Source: Tildeniella torsiva UHER 1998/13D
GTDB lineage: Bacteria > Cyanobacteriota > Cyanobacteriia > Phormidesmidales > Phormidesmidaceae
NCBI GenBank assembly: GCA_019358835.1
Contig: JAHHIH010000011.1
Coordinates: forward strand, 1-64,000
DNA length: 64,000 bases
Direction: 5' to 3'
The notes beneath the pieces are model-generated. The model saw only the letters and a program-made list of their open reading frames with translations, had not been told where the DNA came from and did no database searches. Positions 34,832 through 44,970 of this stretch are shown here, one piece after another (within the stretch, counting starts at the first letter, position 1; each line of letters begins with the position of its first letter). The position numbers were made by a program, and so were the translations under genes.

Positions 34832-35542
34832 CTAGGGAGACCCGACCGGCAAATCCACAGTGGTTTGAAAGGCATCCCAGGTCAAAATGTCGTGCAGCAG
34901 CGCTCGGTAGCCCGCCACATTGGGGTGCAGGCCATCGACAGAAATCAGCGGCAGCCACCAGGGTTCCCCCCGGCCCAGCCAAAGATTGAGCACATCTAGA
35001 TAGGGAATGTTGTGGTTGGTACAGGCCAGGCGGGTGGCCTCGCGGTAGCGCCACTGGTCGCTGTGGGTGTAGTACAGCACCTCCGAGAAAGGCATCGCCT
35101 GCTCGTTAACCGGCGTCATGCCCACAAACAGTACCGGGCACAGCCGCCGCGCCTGGTTCAACAGGGCTGCCATATGCGCTTGAAATTCGTCAAAGTCGGT
35201 GCGGTTGCGGCCCAGGGTGTTGCCTACCCGCGCTGAGTCGTTGAGGCCCACCGACAGCACCAGTAGATCAGGCACTCGATTGCGCAGCTCACCCCGATTG
35301 CGAAACTCATCGTCGAGGCGCTGCCTCACCTGGCTGACCCCATCTCCCCGCACGCCTAGGTTGTAAAACACGGCCCCTTCACAGCCTGGGGCCATCGTCA
35401 ACCGGCGCAGACGCTCAACCCAGCCGCCGCCTTCGGGGTCGCCAAAGCCATACACCAGACTGTCACCCAGCACCAGCACCTTTTGAGGATGGGGCTGCTT
35501 GAGAGTAATTCCTGCGGTGGGGCTGGGGTAGGAAGCAAGCAT
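34832..35542 (-). CDS. SGNH/GDSL-type hydrolase
   Basis: This 236-residue esterase-like protein has the block I motif VLGDSLVYGFG (catalytic Ser), block III VGLNDSA and block V SVDGLHPNVAGY (catalytic Asp and His). No signal peptide is evident. Substrates in this family range from lipids to acylated sugars; none can be predicted here. A stem AGAGGG/CCCTCT (34813-34833) overlaps the stop. Confidence 0.85.
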   Translation of the reverse strand: MLASYPSPTAGITLKQPHPQKVLVLGDSLVYGFGDPEGGGWVERLRRLTMAPGCEGAVFYNLGVRGDGVSQVRQRLDDEFRNRGELRNRVPDLLVLSVGLNDSARVGNTLGRNRTDFDEFQAHMAALLNQARRLCPVLFVGMTPVNEQAMPFSEVLYYTHSDQWRYREATRLACTNHNIPYLDVLNLWLGRGEPWWLPLISVDGLHPNVAGYRALLHDILTWDAFQTTVDLPVGSP

Positions 35543-35775
35543 GGGGTACTTAGCTGAGAGAACAATAGGCTGAGCTAAACCGAATTAGACCTTAAGTGGG
35601 ATTTGTTTAAATTGTTTACATATTACCCTTTAGGGTGTCGAGTTCCAGAGCCAACCTTTACCTGGCCGACAAAAAAGAGCGATCGCCCAAGTCTGAAATT
35701 CGCTGCTTTGCCTTAGGCTGTAGATGGCTGTAACGGCCACACCTCGATTGACCCTAGCCAACCCTAAGCAGACGT

Positions 35776-36954
35776 ATGGAGTACGGTGTAGCCCACGGTG
35801 ACGAGCCCACCGCCAAAAGCTGGCTAGCCCGCTGGTGGGAAGAGCTGAGCCCGATGGCACAGTCAGCCCTAGTGCTACTGGCCACCCCGCTGCTCGTCCT
35901 CAATGTCTGGGCGGTGTCGGTTATCTTTGGCTATTTTCGCTCAATTCTAGTCACCGTGCTGATTGCGGGGCTGCTGGCGTTTTTGCTCAGCTACCCCATG
36001 GGCCGCCTCGAAACCCTCGGCCTCAAGCGCGGTCTAGCCTCTGCCCTGGTGCTGGTGCTGGCCCTCGTCGGCTTCTCGGGGCTGGCCATCATTGTGCTGC
36101 CCTTTGTCATCGACCAGGGCCAGCAGCTTGTGGTGCGCCTGCCCGACTGGTTTGACTCGGGCAAAACCCAGCTCATGGTGCTCGACGGCCAGATGGCCGA
36201 ATGGGGCTGGCCCATCAATCTCGACGGGCTGATTGCTCAAACTAGCGATCGCCTCAAGCGCGAGATTCAGTCGATCGCTGGGGAAGCCCTCAACCTCACC
36301 ATCAACGTGGCGGTGTTTACCGCCAACAAGCTGCTCGACGTGGTGCTGACTGTGGTGCTCACCTTCTACCTGCTTCAGCACGGCGAAGAGGTTTGGGGAG
36401 GAGTTGTGGGCCTGCTGCCCACCCGCCTGCAGCAGCCGTTTTCGGAAACGCTCAGGCAGAGCTTTCGCAACTACTTTTTGGGGCAGTTCATTGTCGCTAG
36501 CTGTTTTGGCACCGCTCTGACGATTATTTTTGGGCTGCTCAACGTACCCTTTGGCTCCCTGTTTGGCCTCACGGTGGGGCTGCTGGCGCTGGTGCCCTTT
36601 GGTGGCACCGTCGGGGTGATCATCGTCACCCTGCTGGTGGCCCTGCGGGATATCAAAATTGCCATCCCCATGCTGATTTCCGCCGTGATTGTGCAGCAGC
36701 TGGTCGAAAACGGCATTGCCCCTCGGGTGCTGGGCAGCGTCACCGGGCTCAACCCCTTCTGGGTCTTTATCGCCATTTTGTCGGGGGCTAGGGTGGGGGG
36801 CCTGCTGGGGGTAATTGTGGCCGTCCCCGCCGCTGTCATTATCAAAGAAGCCCTAGTGGCGCTGCGCAATTCTCGCCAAGCGGTTCCAGCGGCCGAAGCT
36901 CCCATTAACCCCGGCGCTGGCTCGGCCCAGACCAAGGCAGCAGCACTGCCCTAG
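35776..36954 (+). CDS. AI-2E family membrane protein
   Basis: This 392-residue protein has seven or eight membrane segments, starting around residues 30-75 (SALVLLATPLLVLNVW), with the conserved GLNPFWVFIAILSGARVGG and PAAVIIKEAL near the end. This is the AI-2E/PerM family; members are poorly characterised, and transport of quorum signals is not assured. The stop codon overlaps the stop of the convergent kinase gene within CTAG. Confidence 0.85.
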   Translation: MEYGVAHGDEPTAKSWLARWWEELSPMAQSALVLLATPLLVLNVWAVSVIFGYFRSILVTVLIAGLLAFLLSYPMGRLETLGLKRGLASALVLVLALVGFSGLAIIVLPFVIDQGQQLVVRLPDWFDSGKTQLMVLDGQMAEWGWPINLDGLIAQTSDRLKREIQSIAGEALNLTINVAVFTANKLLDVVLTVVLTFYLLQHGEEVWGGVVGLLPTRLQQPFSETLRQSFRNYFLGQFIVASCFGTALTIIFGLLNVPFGSLFGLTVGLLALVPFGGTVGVIIVTLLVALRDIKIAIPMLISAVIVQQLVENGIAPRVLGSVTGLNPFWVFIAILSGARVGGLLGVIVAVPAAVIIKEALVALRNSRQAVPAAEAPINPGAGSAQTKAAALP

Positions 36955-38540
36955 AGCACGCCCCGGCGACCGTTGGGCATCACCGTAGACCAGTTGGTGC
37001 GAGCCGACGCCAGCTGGTCAGCAGAAATCAGCGCTCCCGTCAGGTCGGCCCCGCAGAGGTTGGCCCCCCGCAGGTTGGCATTCGACAGACAGGCGTGGGC
37101 CAGGTTGGCCCCCCGCAGGTCGGCCCCCTCCAGGTTGGCGTAGTGAAAGTAGGCCTTGACCAACTTGGCGTTGCGCAGGGTAGCTTTGCACAGGTTGGCA
37201 CGGCCAAAGTTGGCATTGCTCAGATCAGAGCCCTGAAAATTGGCGCTGGGCAGTTTCGACTGGTTGAAGTTGGCTTCGGTTAGCAGGGTGCGCTGCAAAT
37301 CGAGGTTGGTAAAGGTTTGTAGCGAAAAATCGCGCCGCCCCTTGGTGTACTTCTGCTTGACATCTTCAGACGACAGCGCGGCAGCGGCGGGGGTAGCTTT
37401 CCGCGGTGTGGGCGATCCGTTTTGGGTTGGCACCAGAGGAGCCACGCTCTTAGCCCCCGAATGCGATCGCTCCCGCCGAGCCCGAATGGCCGCCGCCATG
37501 CGAGCCGACGGAGAGCCGCCCGAGTTGCTTATAGCGGGGTGAATCGAGGAACCGCTGAGCGGCCCCTGGCCATTGCTGTAGCCGCTGGTGGCCGACCCCG
37601 ATGACGTTGGAAAGGCCATATTCTGAGCCAGGCTTTCCATGTAGGGTTCGAGGTCTAGGTCACGGTGGATGGCCTCAATGGTCTGGTAGCGATGCTTGAC
37701 CGAAATCTCCAGCATCTTTTGCAGCACGCCAGCGAAGTGGTCGCTAATGTGAACATGCTCACGCCACAGCAGTTCCCCATTGTTGGGGTCGTAGTTGAGG
37801 TCTTTAGGAGCCTTGGCCGATAGCAGATAAATGCAGGTCACCCCCAGGGCGTAAATGTCGCTGGCGTAGACGGGGCGCATGGCCATCTGCTCGGGCGGCG
37901 CGTAGCCGGGGGTACCAATGGCGTAGGCGGTGAGGGCCGTTTGGTCAGAGTTGGCGGCCTGAACCGGATTGACCTTGTCTTTTACCGCCCCAAAGTCGAT
38001 CAGCACCAGTTTCTTATCCTGGTCGCGGCGAATGATGTTGGCGGGTTTGATGTCGCGGTGAATGACGTGGTTGTCGTGGACGTACTGCACCATCGCCAAG
38101 ATTTCGCTGAGGAATTGCTTGACGCCAGCCTCAGTGAAGGGACCACCGCGTTTCACCTCCTGCTGGAGGGTGAGGCCGTTGATATATTCCTGCACTAAGA
38201 AGAACTCTTGGTCGCTCTCAAAATAGTCGAGCAGGCGGGGCAGCTGGGGATGGTTGCCGATCATCCCCAAGATTTTGGCCTCTCGTTTAAATAGATCGCG
38301 GGCCATCTCGAGCACGTGGGGCGCTTCGGCGGAGGGGCGCAGCTGCTTAATCACGCAGGGGGGCTTACCTGGCAGCAGCTCATCGCGGGCCAGAAAGGTC
38401 GCCCCAAAGCCACCCCGGCCTAGGGCGCGAATCATTCGGTAGCGGCCCCGCAGCAGGAGATCTGCCCCACAGGTTTGACATTGGTTAACCGTTGGGGGGT
38501 TCTTAGGCTTAGAACAATCAGGGTTGATGCAGTAGCTCAT
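36951..38540 (-). CDS. SpkB-like Ser/Thr kinase with pentapeptide repeats
   Basis: This 529-residue protein has an N-terminal Cys motif (Cys4, Cys9, Cys21, Cys24) that could bind zinc or act as a redox switch. A Hanks-type kinase domain follows (about 34-290) with GRGGFGATF, catalytic Lys65 (VIKQL), HRDIKPANI and DFGAVKD. The C-terminal pentapeptide repeats (about 425-510, A(N/D)LxX pattern) make a beta-helix. This domain order is that of the cyanobacterial kinase SpkB. Activity looks intact. Confidence 0.92.
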   Translation of the reverse strand: MSYCINPDCSKPKNPPTVNQCQTCGADLLLRGRYRMIRALGRGGFGATFLARDELLPGKPPCVIKQLRPSAEAPHVLEMARDLFKREAKILGMIGNHPQLPRLLDYFESDQEFFLVQEYINGLTLQQEVKRGGPFTEAGVKQFLSEILAMVQYVHDNHVIHRDIKPANIIRRDQDKKLVLIDFGAVKDKVNPVQAANSDQTALTAYAIGTPGYAPPEQMAMRPVYASDIYALGVTCIYLLSAKAPKDLNYDPNNGELLWREHVHISDHFAGVLQKMLEISVKHRYQTIEAIHRDLDLEPYMESLAQNMAFPTSSGSATSGYSNGQGPLSGSSIHPAISNSGGSPSARMAAAIRARRERSHSGAKSVAPLVPTQNGSPTPRKATPAAAALSSEDVKQKYTKGRRDFSLQTFTNLDLQRTLLTEANFNQSKLPSANFQGSDLSNANFGRANLCKATLRNAKLVKAYFHYANLEGADLRGANLAHACLSNANLRGANLCGADLTGALISADQLASARTNWSTVMPNGRRGVL

Positions 38541-38926
38541 GCGGCCCAGAATGGTGGGTATCTAGACGAGGCCCGAAGGCCACGGCAGGCGGTTAGTTAA
38601 CCAGCAGCGGGGCAATAACAGGGAAGCCCCAAGGCCGCGATCGCGACGTTTGGGAGGGCCGACCCCTTTCGGTAATGCCACATTACCCCAATTATTCCCT
38701 GTTTCCGAGAGGGGTTATAGCATTCACCTAAAGGGATATATACTTCAGCCCAAAATCTACGACAAATGTGAAAAGTCGATGAACCCTTGAGCCTCATTCT
38801 CAATAGTGAGGCAGGGGTGCAGCTGGGCGGTGGGCAGCCTTGGGTAGATGCAATGCCCACAGGGTAGAATGTTTGGGCAATAAACCACAGTGTTCTAGCT
38901 TTTTTAACGGTCAAGACAGCCCCACC
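38541..38926. other. Intergenic region between kinase and pheT genes
   Basis: This 386-base gap lies between the divergent kinase and pheT genes. It holds a candidate pair TTGGGT (38840-38845) and TAGAAT (38865-38870), spaced 19, ahead of pheT. No coding sequence is credible and no tRNA or riboswitch is recognised. Confidence 0.4.
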
Positions 38927-41365
38927 ATGCGCATATCCCTGAACTGGCTCAATGAATACGTCAATGTCCAGCTTTCTGCCGAAGAGCTGGCCGATGCCCT
39001 GACCATGGCCGGGTTCGAGGTCGAAGATATTGAAGATAGACGCACCTGGGCCGATGGCGTGGTGGTGGGCCGAGTGGTAGAGCGCACCCCGCACCCCGAT
39101 GCCGACAAACTCAGCGTCTGTCAGGTCGATATTGGCGAAGCCGATACTTCAACTATAGTGTGCGGGGCCGCCAACGTGCGGGCCGACATCTACGTGGCGG
39201 TGGCCACGGTAGACACCTACCTGCCGGTGGTCGATTTGACCATCAAACCCCGCAAGCTGCGCGGGGTGCCCTCCTCAGGGATGATCTGCTCCCTGGCGGA
39301 GCTGGGCTTGGCAAAAGATTCTGAGGGCATCCATATTTTTGCGGCCGACAGCCTGAAGCTGGGGCAGGACGTACGCCCCCTGCTGGGGCTAGACGATGTC
39401 ATTTTGGATGTCACCTCGACCGCCAACCGGGCCGATGCCCTCAGTATGGTGGGCATTGCTCGCGAAGTGGCGGCGATTACGGGGGCAACGCTGCATCTGC
39501 CGGTCACCCAAGCGCCTGCGATACCAAAAAGCGCCCCGGCTCCGGCGATCGCCCTCCCCGATGAGAAAGCTTGCCCAATCTACATCGGCACGGTGCTAGA
39601 GAACATCTCCCTCGGCCCTTCGCCCCAGTGGTTGCAGCAGCGACTAGTGGCGGCGGGCACTCGCCCCATTAACAATGTGGTGGACGTGACGAACTACGTG
39701 CTGCTGGAGTGGGGGCAGCCGCTGCACGCCTTTGACCGCGATCACCTGCTGACGACTGGTAATGCCCTAAATTTAGGTGTCCGCTTTGCCAAAGCAGATG
39801 AAACTCTGGTGACGCTGGATAGCCAAAAGCGCCAGCTTCAGACCGAGACTCTATTAATTACCGCCAACGACCAGCCCGTAGCCCTGGCGGGGGTAATGGG
39901 CGGAGAAGCTACCGAAGTCCACAACGGCACTGTAGCAGTGATGCTGGAGGCCGCCTTTTTTGACGCGGCGGCGATTCGCAAGTCGGCCCGCAGCCAGGGG
40001 TTGCGCACCGAGGCCTCGGCCCGCTACGAGCGGGGAGTGAACCCGGCGGAGCTGGGGCTGGCCTGCGATCGCGCCCTGCAACTCCTACAAGAACTGGCCG
40101 GAGCCACCGTCGTTGCCCAGACCACCGGCACCACCTCTCTCGGGGCGGTCATCCCCGAAAGGGTGATTACCCTGCGGCTGAGCCGGGTGAGTCAACTGCT
40201 GGGTAAAGTGATTAACCTGGGCGACCAGCCCCAGGAGCTGCCGCCTGAAACCATTCAAAAGCTGCTGGAAACTCTGGGCTGTCAGGTAACCTCGACGGAT
40301 CAGGCTGGCGTTTGGGCCGTAACGGTGCCTCCCTACCGCTACCGCGACCTGGAGCGCGAGGTGGATCTAATTGAAGAAGTAGCCCGCCTCTACGGCTACA
40401 ACCACTTTGCCGATACCCTGCCCCACAAGGCGATCGGCGGCTTTTTGTCCGTCGAGGCGGCTCTACGGCGCAGGCTGCGAGAGACGTTTCGCGCGGCGGG
40501 GCTGACGGAGCTGCTGCACTATTCGTTGACTAAACCGATTAGCGATCGCCAGGTCACCCTCGCCAATCCCCTTTTCCCTGAATATTCGGCCCTGCGTCAA
40601 GATCTGGTGGATGGGCTGATTGACGCCTACGAATTTAACCTCAACCAGGGCAACGGCCCCCTCAACGGCTTTGAGATCGGCCATATTTTTTGGCAAGACG
40701 AGGGCGGCATCCACGAGGCCGAAGCGGTGGGTGGCATTGTGGGCGGCGACGGGCGATCGAGCCAGTGGGTGACCAGCGGTCAAGATCAGCCCCTCACCTG
40801 GTATGAGGCCAAGGGCATTCTCGACGGGGTGTTTAATCGCCTCGGTCTGGCGGTTGACTACCGCGCCGACAGCACCGACCCACGCTTTCACCCCGGACGC
40901 ACTGCATCGCTATGGGTGCGGGGGCGAACGGAGCTAGGCCGCTTTGGCCAGCTGCATCCCCAGCTGCGTCAGCAGCGGCAGCTGCCCGCTGAGGTGTATG
41001 TGTTTCAGCTCAACTGGTCGGCGCTAGAGACCTGCCTGGTGCCAGTGCTGCAAAAGTCGGTGAAGTTTGGGGCGTACTCGACCTTCCCAGCGAGCGATCG
41101 CGACCTGGCCTTCTATGCTCCCCTAGAGGTTTCCGTTGCTGACCTAACCACAACCATGACCAAAGCCGGGGGCAAATTGCTAGAGTCCGTCGCACTGTTC
41201 GATGAGTACCGGGGCGAAAGTGTGCCCCTGGGGCAGCGCAGCCTGGCCTTTCGTCTAGTCTACCGCTCCCCCGACCAAACCCTCACCGACGATACCGTAG
41301 ACCCGGTGCACAAAAAGGTGCGCGCCACTTTAGAGAAACAGTTTGGCGTCACCCTGCGGAGTTAG
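38927..41365 (+). CDS. pheT: Phenylalanyl-tRNA synthetase beta subunit
   Basis: PheT with PheS charges tRNA-Phe. The 812-residue subunit begins at ATG 38927 ([12 protein letters not shown]), which is the family start; the upstream ATG adds an odd segment. It has the N-terminal tRNA-binding OB fold (about 40-150), a B3/B4 editing region, the B5 domain and the C-terminal anticodon-recognition domain (ending [11 protein letters not shown]). pheS is not in the window. A GST gene starts 13 bases later. Confidence 0.96.
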   Translation: MRISLNWLNEYVNVQLSAEELADALTMAGFEVEDIEDRRTWADGVVVGRVVERTPHPDADKLSVCQVDIGEADTSTIVCGAANVRADIYVAVATVDTYLPVVDLTIKPRKLRGVPSSGMICSLAELGLAKDSEGIHIFAADSLKLGQDVRPLLGLDDVILDVTSTANRADALSMVGIAREVAAITGATLHLPVTQAPAIPKSAPAPAIALPDEKACPIYIGTVLENISLGPSPQWLQQRLVAAGTRPINNVVDVTNYVLLEWGQPLHAFDRDHLLTTGNALNLGVRFAKADETLVTLDSQKRQLQTETLLITANDQPVALAGVMGGEATEVHNGTVAVMLEAAFFDAAAIRKSARSQGLRTEASARYERGVNPAELGLACDRALQLLQELAGATVVAQTTGTTSLGAVIPERVITLRLSRVSQLLGKVINLGDQPQELPPETIQKLLETLGCQVTSTDQAGVWAVTVPPYRYRDLEREVDLIEEVARLYGYNHFADTLPHKAIGGFLSVEAALRRRLRETFRAAGLTELLHYSLTKPISDRQVTLANPLFPEYSALRQDLVDGLIDAYEFNLNQGNGPLNGFEIGHIFWQDEGGIHEAEAVGGIVGGDGRSSQWVTSGQDQPLTWYEAKGILDGVFNRLGLAVDYRADSTDPRFHPGRTASLWVRGRTELGRFGQLHPQLRQQRQLPAEVYVFQLNWSALETCLVPVLQKSVKFGAYSTFPASDRDLAFYAPLEVSVADLTTTMTKAGGKLLESVALFDEYRGESVPLGQRSLAFRLVYRSPDQTLTDDTVDPVHKKVRATLEKQFGVTLRS

Positions 41366-42001
<636 letters not shown>

Positions 42002-42044
42002 GTATTGGCTTCGAATCAGCGCAGAGCCTAATGTTCTCGTTAAC

Positions 42045-42064
42045 ACGTTCGAACGTTCAAACGA
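42045..42064. repeat. GAACGTTC repeat between convergent genes
   Basis: GAACGTTCAAACG at 42051-42063 matches the words at 62020-62050 in reverse orientation. Both sites lie between convergent genes. Confidence 0.45.
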
Positions 42065-42102
42065 GTGATTCAGCCGGTGCATTCCCCCTTACCCCGACCA
42101 GA

Positions 42103-43068
42103 TTAACCATTCTCGGCGTCAGCGGTCTCGGGTTGAGCGGGGTGATGGTGCCACAGCCGATAGCCGCCGTAGCCGAGCGCTGCCAGCAGCACCCAGTAGG
42201 GGCTAAAGGCGAGCAGCCAGAGTCCCAGCTTTAGCCCGCTAACGGTAAACGCTTTCACCGATTGAGTTGCCGATTCCCAGGTGTTGCCCAGGGTTTCGCC
42301 AACAGGCCGCAGCGGGGTAACTTGCGTCACGGGGCTTTGCAGGGTTAGGTAAATCTGTGAAAAAGCCACCTGCCGCTTCAGGTTTTGCTGTTGGGCAGCC
42401 ATGCGTTCAATCGACTCGCGCACGGTGCTAAGTTCCCGCGCCACCTCTAAAACGTGGGAGATTTCCCCCGATCGCTCCATAATTTTTAGCAGAGCGGCTT
42501 CCGACTGGCGCAGGTTCTTTAGTCGGGCGTCGAGATCGACCAGCTGGCTCGACACATCTTCAGCGGTTAGCGACTGCTGCTGCACAGTACCTAACGGGCG
42601 AAGGGCATTGAGCACATTGTCTAACTCTGCCTGAGGTACTCGCAGTGTCAGCGACACCTGTTGGGCAGTCCCTTCGGGAGAACGATTATCTTGCAGGCTC
42701 AGCAGATCTCCCTGGGACTGCTGAAGAATGGCTTGCACCTGGTCTACAGCAGCATCAATATCCGTCAGCACCAGCACCAGGCTGGCCTGCTTCACGAGCT
42801 GAGGCGCAGGCTGCCCGATGTCGTTGGGGGCTGGTTCAATAATGCCACCGCCCCGCGCCACATCAGAGGCCGCCGATTCTGCCTCGGGGGCGATCGCCCC
42901 GTTGGCGGCGGGCGCAGCATCGCCCAACACCGCGCCAGAGTCAGGGGCCATGGCCTCCTGCTGACGCGCCATGTCGGGCGCACTAGCGCAGCCACCCACC
43001 AGGGCAGCCCCCAGGGCGATCGCTAAAACTTGAGCACGGTGAGCGCGGAGAAAGGTAGAACGGGTCAT
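42103..43068 (-). CDS. DUF4349 lipoprotein
   Basis: This 321-residue protein has a signal peptide with lipobox (GAALVGGC, Cys26) and a DUF4349 domain: a coiled stretch in the middle (about 180-235) and a C-terminal membrane segment near 280-305 (WLLAFSPYWVLLAALGYGGY). Such proteins are of unknown function and probably sit in the envelope. The start is ATG 43068. Confidence 0.85.
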   Translation of the reverse strand: MTRSTFLRAHRAQVLAIALGAALVGGCASAPDMARQQEAMAPDSGAVLGDAAPAANGAIAPEAESAASDVARGGGIIEPAPNDIGQPAPQLVKQASLVLVLTDIDAAVDQVQAILQQSQGDLLSLQDNRSPEGTAQQVSLTLRVPQAELDNVLNALRPLGTVQQQSLTAEDVSSQLVDLDARLKNLRQSEAALLKIMERSGEISHVLEVARELSTVRESIERMAAQQQNLKRQVAFSQIYLTLQSPVTQVTPLRPVGETLGNTWESATQSVKAFTVSGLKLGLWLLAFSPYWVLLAALGYGGYRLWHHHPAQPETADAENG

Positions 43069-43230
43069 CGGGTCGCCTAAGCCAAACTCGGATGGCTTTA
43101 CTATGGCCTAGACGTTTAGAGGCCAGGGCCCAGGTTACCAATACTGAAACCAGGCTGGGCAATCTAACCTGTGGCCAATCTGTCTACCGAGGGAGCTTTG
43201 GCTTAAAATTTGAACATAGCAGGAGTGCTT

Positions 43231-43575
43231 ATGACGACAATCCCTGACAGAGAACCCACCTTGACTGACGTCGTTCAGCAAATTGTGGCGCTGAGAGGCG
43301 ACCTAGAGCAAAGTCGTCAAGAACTCAACGACAAGCTAGAGCAAAGTCGTCAGGAACTCAATGACAAACTAGAGCAAAGTCGCCAGGAGCTAAAAACCGA
43401 GGTGCAGCGCTGGGATGAGCGCTTCTTCCAGTTTCAGCGGGATAATTTGACCACGGCGCGCACCATCATCATTACGGCGGGGAGTGTGGTCATTTTGTCG
43501 CCGGTACTCCAGGCCCTTGCCCCGGCGATTCAAACGGTGGTTTCTCGCCTGGCAGGCGGGGACATAGCTCAGTAG
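43231..43575 (+). CDS. Small coiled-coil membrane protein with an 11-residue repeat
   Basis: This 114-residue protein starts at ATG 43231 (MTTIPD). LEQSRQELNDK repeats three times in tandem (about 25-55), making a coiled coil, followed by a hydrophobic C-terminal segment (IIITAGSVVILSPVLQALAPAI). No family is recognised. The ATG has AGGAG upstream at 43218-43222. The repeats are 33 bases long and the copies nearly identical. Confidence 0.75.
   Translation: MTTIPDREPTLTDVVQQIVALRGDLEQSRQELNDKLEQSRQELNDKLEQSRQELKTEVQRWDERFFQFQRDNLTTARTIIITAGSVVILSPVLQALAPAIQTVVSRLAGGDIAQ
43303..43401 (+). repeat. Three in-frame 33-base tandem repeats
   Basis: Units begin with CTAGAGCAAAGTCG at 43303, 43336 and 43369. 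They are nearly identical at DNA level, so copy number could change by slippage without a frameshift. Confidence 0.8.
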
Positions 43576-43599
43576 TCCACGGCAGGATTTTAGGATTTC

Positions 43600-43881
43600 A
43601 TGGATAGGAGCGATCGCCCCCTAGTGCCAGACGCCATTACCATCACCGTTAAGCTCTTTGCTATCTATCAGGAAGCCTACGGGCTGCCCGAAGTGCAGTG
43701 GCAGTTTCCTGAAGAATCTACCGTTGGAGCCGTGCGCGATCGCGCCCTGACCGAGCACCCCAAGTTGGAGGCTTGGCGCGATCGCACCCGTCTGGGCCTC
43801 AACCTTCAGTTTGTCGCCGACGATACCCCGCTGCACGACGGCGACGAGGTGGTGCTAATTCCCCCCGTGAGTGGCGGCTAA
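43600..43881 (+). CDS. moaD: Molybdopterin synthase sulfur carrier subunit MoaD
   Basis: This 93-residue ubiquitin-like protein ends in the required diglycine (VSGG), which carries the thiocarboxylate sulfur used by MoaE. LFAIYQEAYG and VVLIPPVSGG are characteristic of the family. MoaE is 16 kb away. A rho-independent terminator follows. Confidence 0.9.
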   Translation: MDRSDRPLVPDAITITVKLFAIYQEAYGLPEVQWQFPEESTVGAVRDRALTEHPKLEAWRDRTRLGLNLQFVADDTPLHDGDEVVLIPPVSGG

Positions 43882-43959
43882 GCTAGTACAAGCGCCCTAG
43901 TATAAAATCCCCGTTCTGCAAAGAAAACTTCAAGAATCGTTAGAGTAGCCGCATCCTAT

Positions 43960-43985
43960 ATAGGGTGGGCGATCCCCTATTTTTT
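43960..43985 (+). terminator. Rho-independent terminator after moaD
   Basis: ATAGGG (43960-43965) pairs with CCCTAT (43975-43980), followed by a run of T. It ends the moaD transcript. Confidence 0.55.
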
Positions 43986-44105
43986 CGTTTTTAAAGGATT
44001 GCAAAAGTTCTCGAAAGGTTCATCACGCTCCGGACATTTCCATACCCATAGCGTAGAGTTATTTGTATTGCCCCCACATCTAGCGTTTGTGTTGGAGCGC
44101 TCGTT

Positions 44106-44591
44106 ATGGACTGGTTCCCTCGCCGCCATGCCGTTGTCTTAGCCCGCAGCAGCCCCGGTCGCCTTGCCTATCTCGAAAAGACCGGCATCATCGTACCTCA
44201 GCGAGTGGGAGACTCGCCCCGGACAGAGGTGCTCTACTCTTGGGAGCAAATTCTCGAAATTCGCGCCATTAGCCGCCTGCGCCAGCATTTGTCATTTCAA
44301 ACTATTCGCAAGATTCTACAGTACTTTGACGACCACGGTGTGGGCCGCACCCTGCGCGACAAGCACCTGGTGATCAACCACCACGGGGTCAGCTGGGTAC
44401 AGCCGGGGACGGCGGTGGCTCCTCAGGTTGTTCACTTGGTGGGTCACGGATGCAGCTTTATGGGTCAGTTTGTGCTGACGCCTGTTGAGACTAATGCTTC
44501 AGAACTGGGGTGGGCTAGCGAAGCCGCAAGCCCTGCTGCCCCTAAGGTGGTGGATATCGAACACTTCAGGCAAAAAGTGCGCCCGCGCTAG
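44106..44591 (+). CDS. MerR-family transcriptional regulator
   Basis: This 161-residue protein has a winged-helix MerR N-terminal domain (about 15-75): RLAYLEKTGIIVP and the Trp/Glu/Ile pattern WEQILEIRAI, followed by RQHLSFQTIRKIL. The C-terminal effector region is unlike metal-binding MerR types. MerR proteins usually distort spaced promoters. The target and signal are unknown. Confidence 0.82.
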   Translation: MDWFPRRHAVVLARSSPGRLAYLEKTGIIVPQRVGDSPRTEVLYSWEQILEIRAISRLRQHLSFQTIRKILQYFDDHGVGRTLRDKHLVINHHGVSWVQPGTAVAPQVVHLVGHGCSFMGQFVLTPVETNASELGWASEAASPAAPKVVDIEHFRQKVRPR

Positions 44592-44666
44592 CTCCGGTTT
44601 AGGGTCGGTAGACCTTTCCCAACCTATGGGTATGTTAGGAAAGTCATCCTATTCATCGGTCAAGCT

Positions 44667-44903
44667 ATGGAAAAGCCTGAACTGCCTGGGGGGATGCGAT
44701 CGCGCTCCTACCGATGGGTCACCGCTATGGTTGGGCTGTTGTTTATCGTTTTAGCGATCGCCATACTTGCCACCGCCGACGGCGATCGCAAACTGGGAGC
44801 CACGTTGGCTGCTGTTGTCGTCGGGGGCCTCGGTGTCGATGCGATGGTTAGCGCCGCCCGCAACCGTCTATCGATCCTGGCGCGCATTGGCCCCCTGCCC
44901 TAA
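44667..44903 (+). CDS. Small two-span membrane protein
   Basis: This 78-residue protein has two hydrophobic segments (about 19-36 WVTAMVGLLFIVLAIAIL and 43-61) and a basic end. I do not recognise it. It lies between the MerR gene and a terminator, and may be a single-gene transcript. Confidence 0.6.
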   Translation: MEKPELPGGMRSRSYRWVTAMVGLLFIVLAIAILATADGDRKLGATLAAVVVGGLGVDAMVSAARNRLSILARIGPLP

Positions 44904-44935
44904 GACTTTCGGCCAATTTAAGCTACTGGATGAAA

Positions 44936-44967
44936 AAAGCCGCTGGATCGATTGATCCAGCGGCTTT
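44936..44967. terminator. Bidirectional terminator
   Basis: Perfect 14-bp arms AAAGCCGCTGGATC (44936-44949) and GATCCAGCGGCTTT (44954-44967) are flanked by A and T runs. It separates the small membrane protein gene (+) and the ABC transporter gene (-). Confidence 0.85.
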
Positions 44968-44970
44968 CGC

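Noticed and set aside
42005-42020. tRNA T-loop-like sequence
   Set aside because: TTCGAATC occurs but no acceptor, D or anticodon stems can be built around it.
43303-43401. CRISPR-like array
   Set aside because: Three head-to-tail units with no unique spacers; they are in-frame coding repeats.
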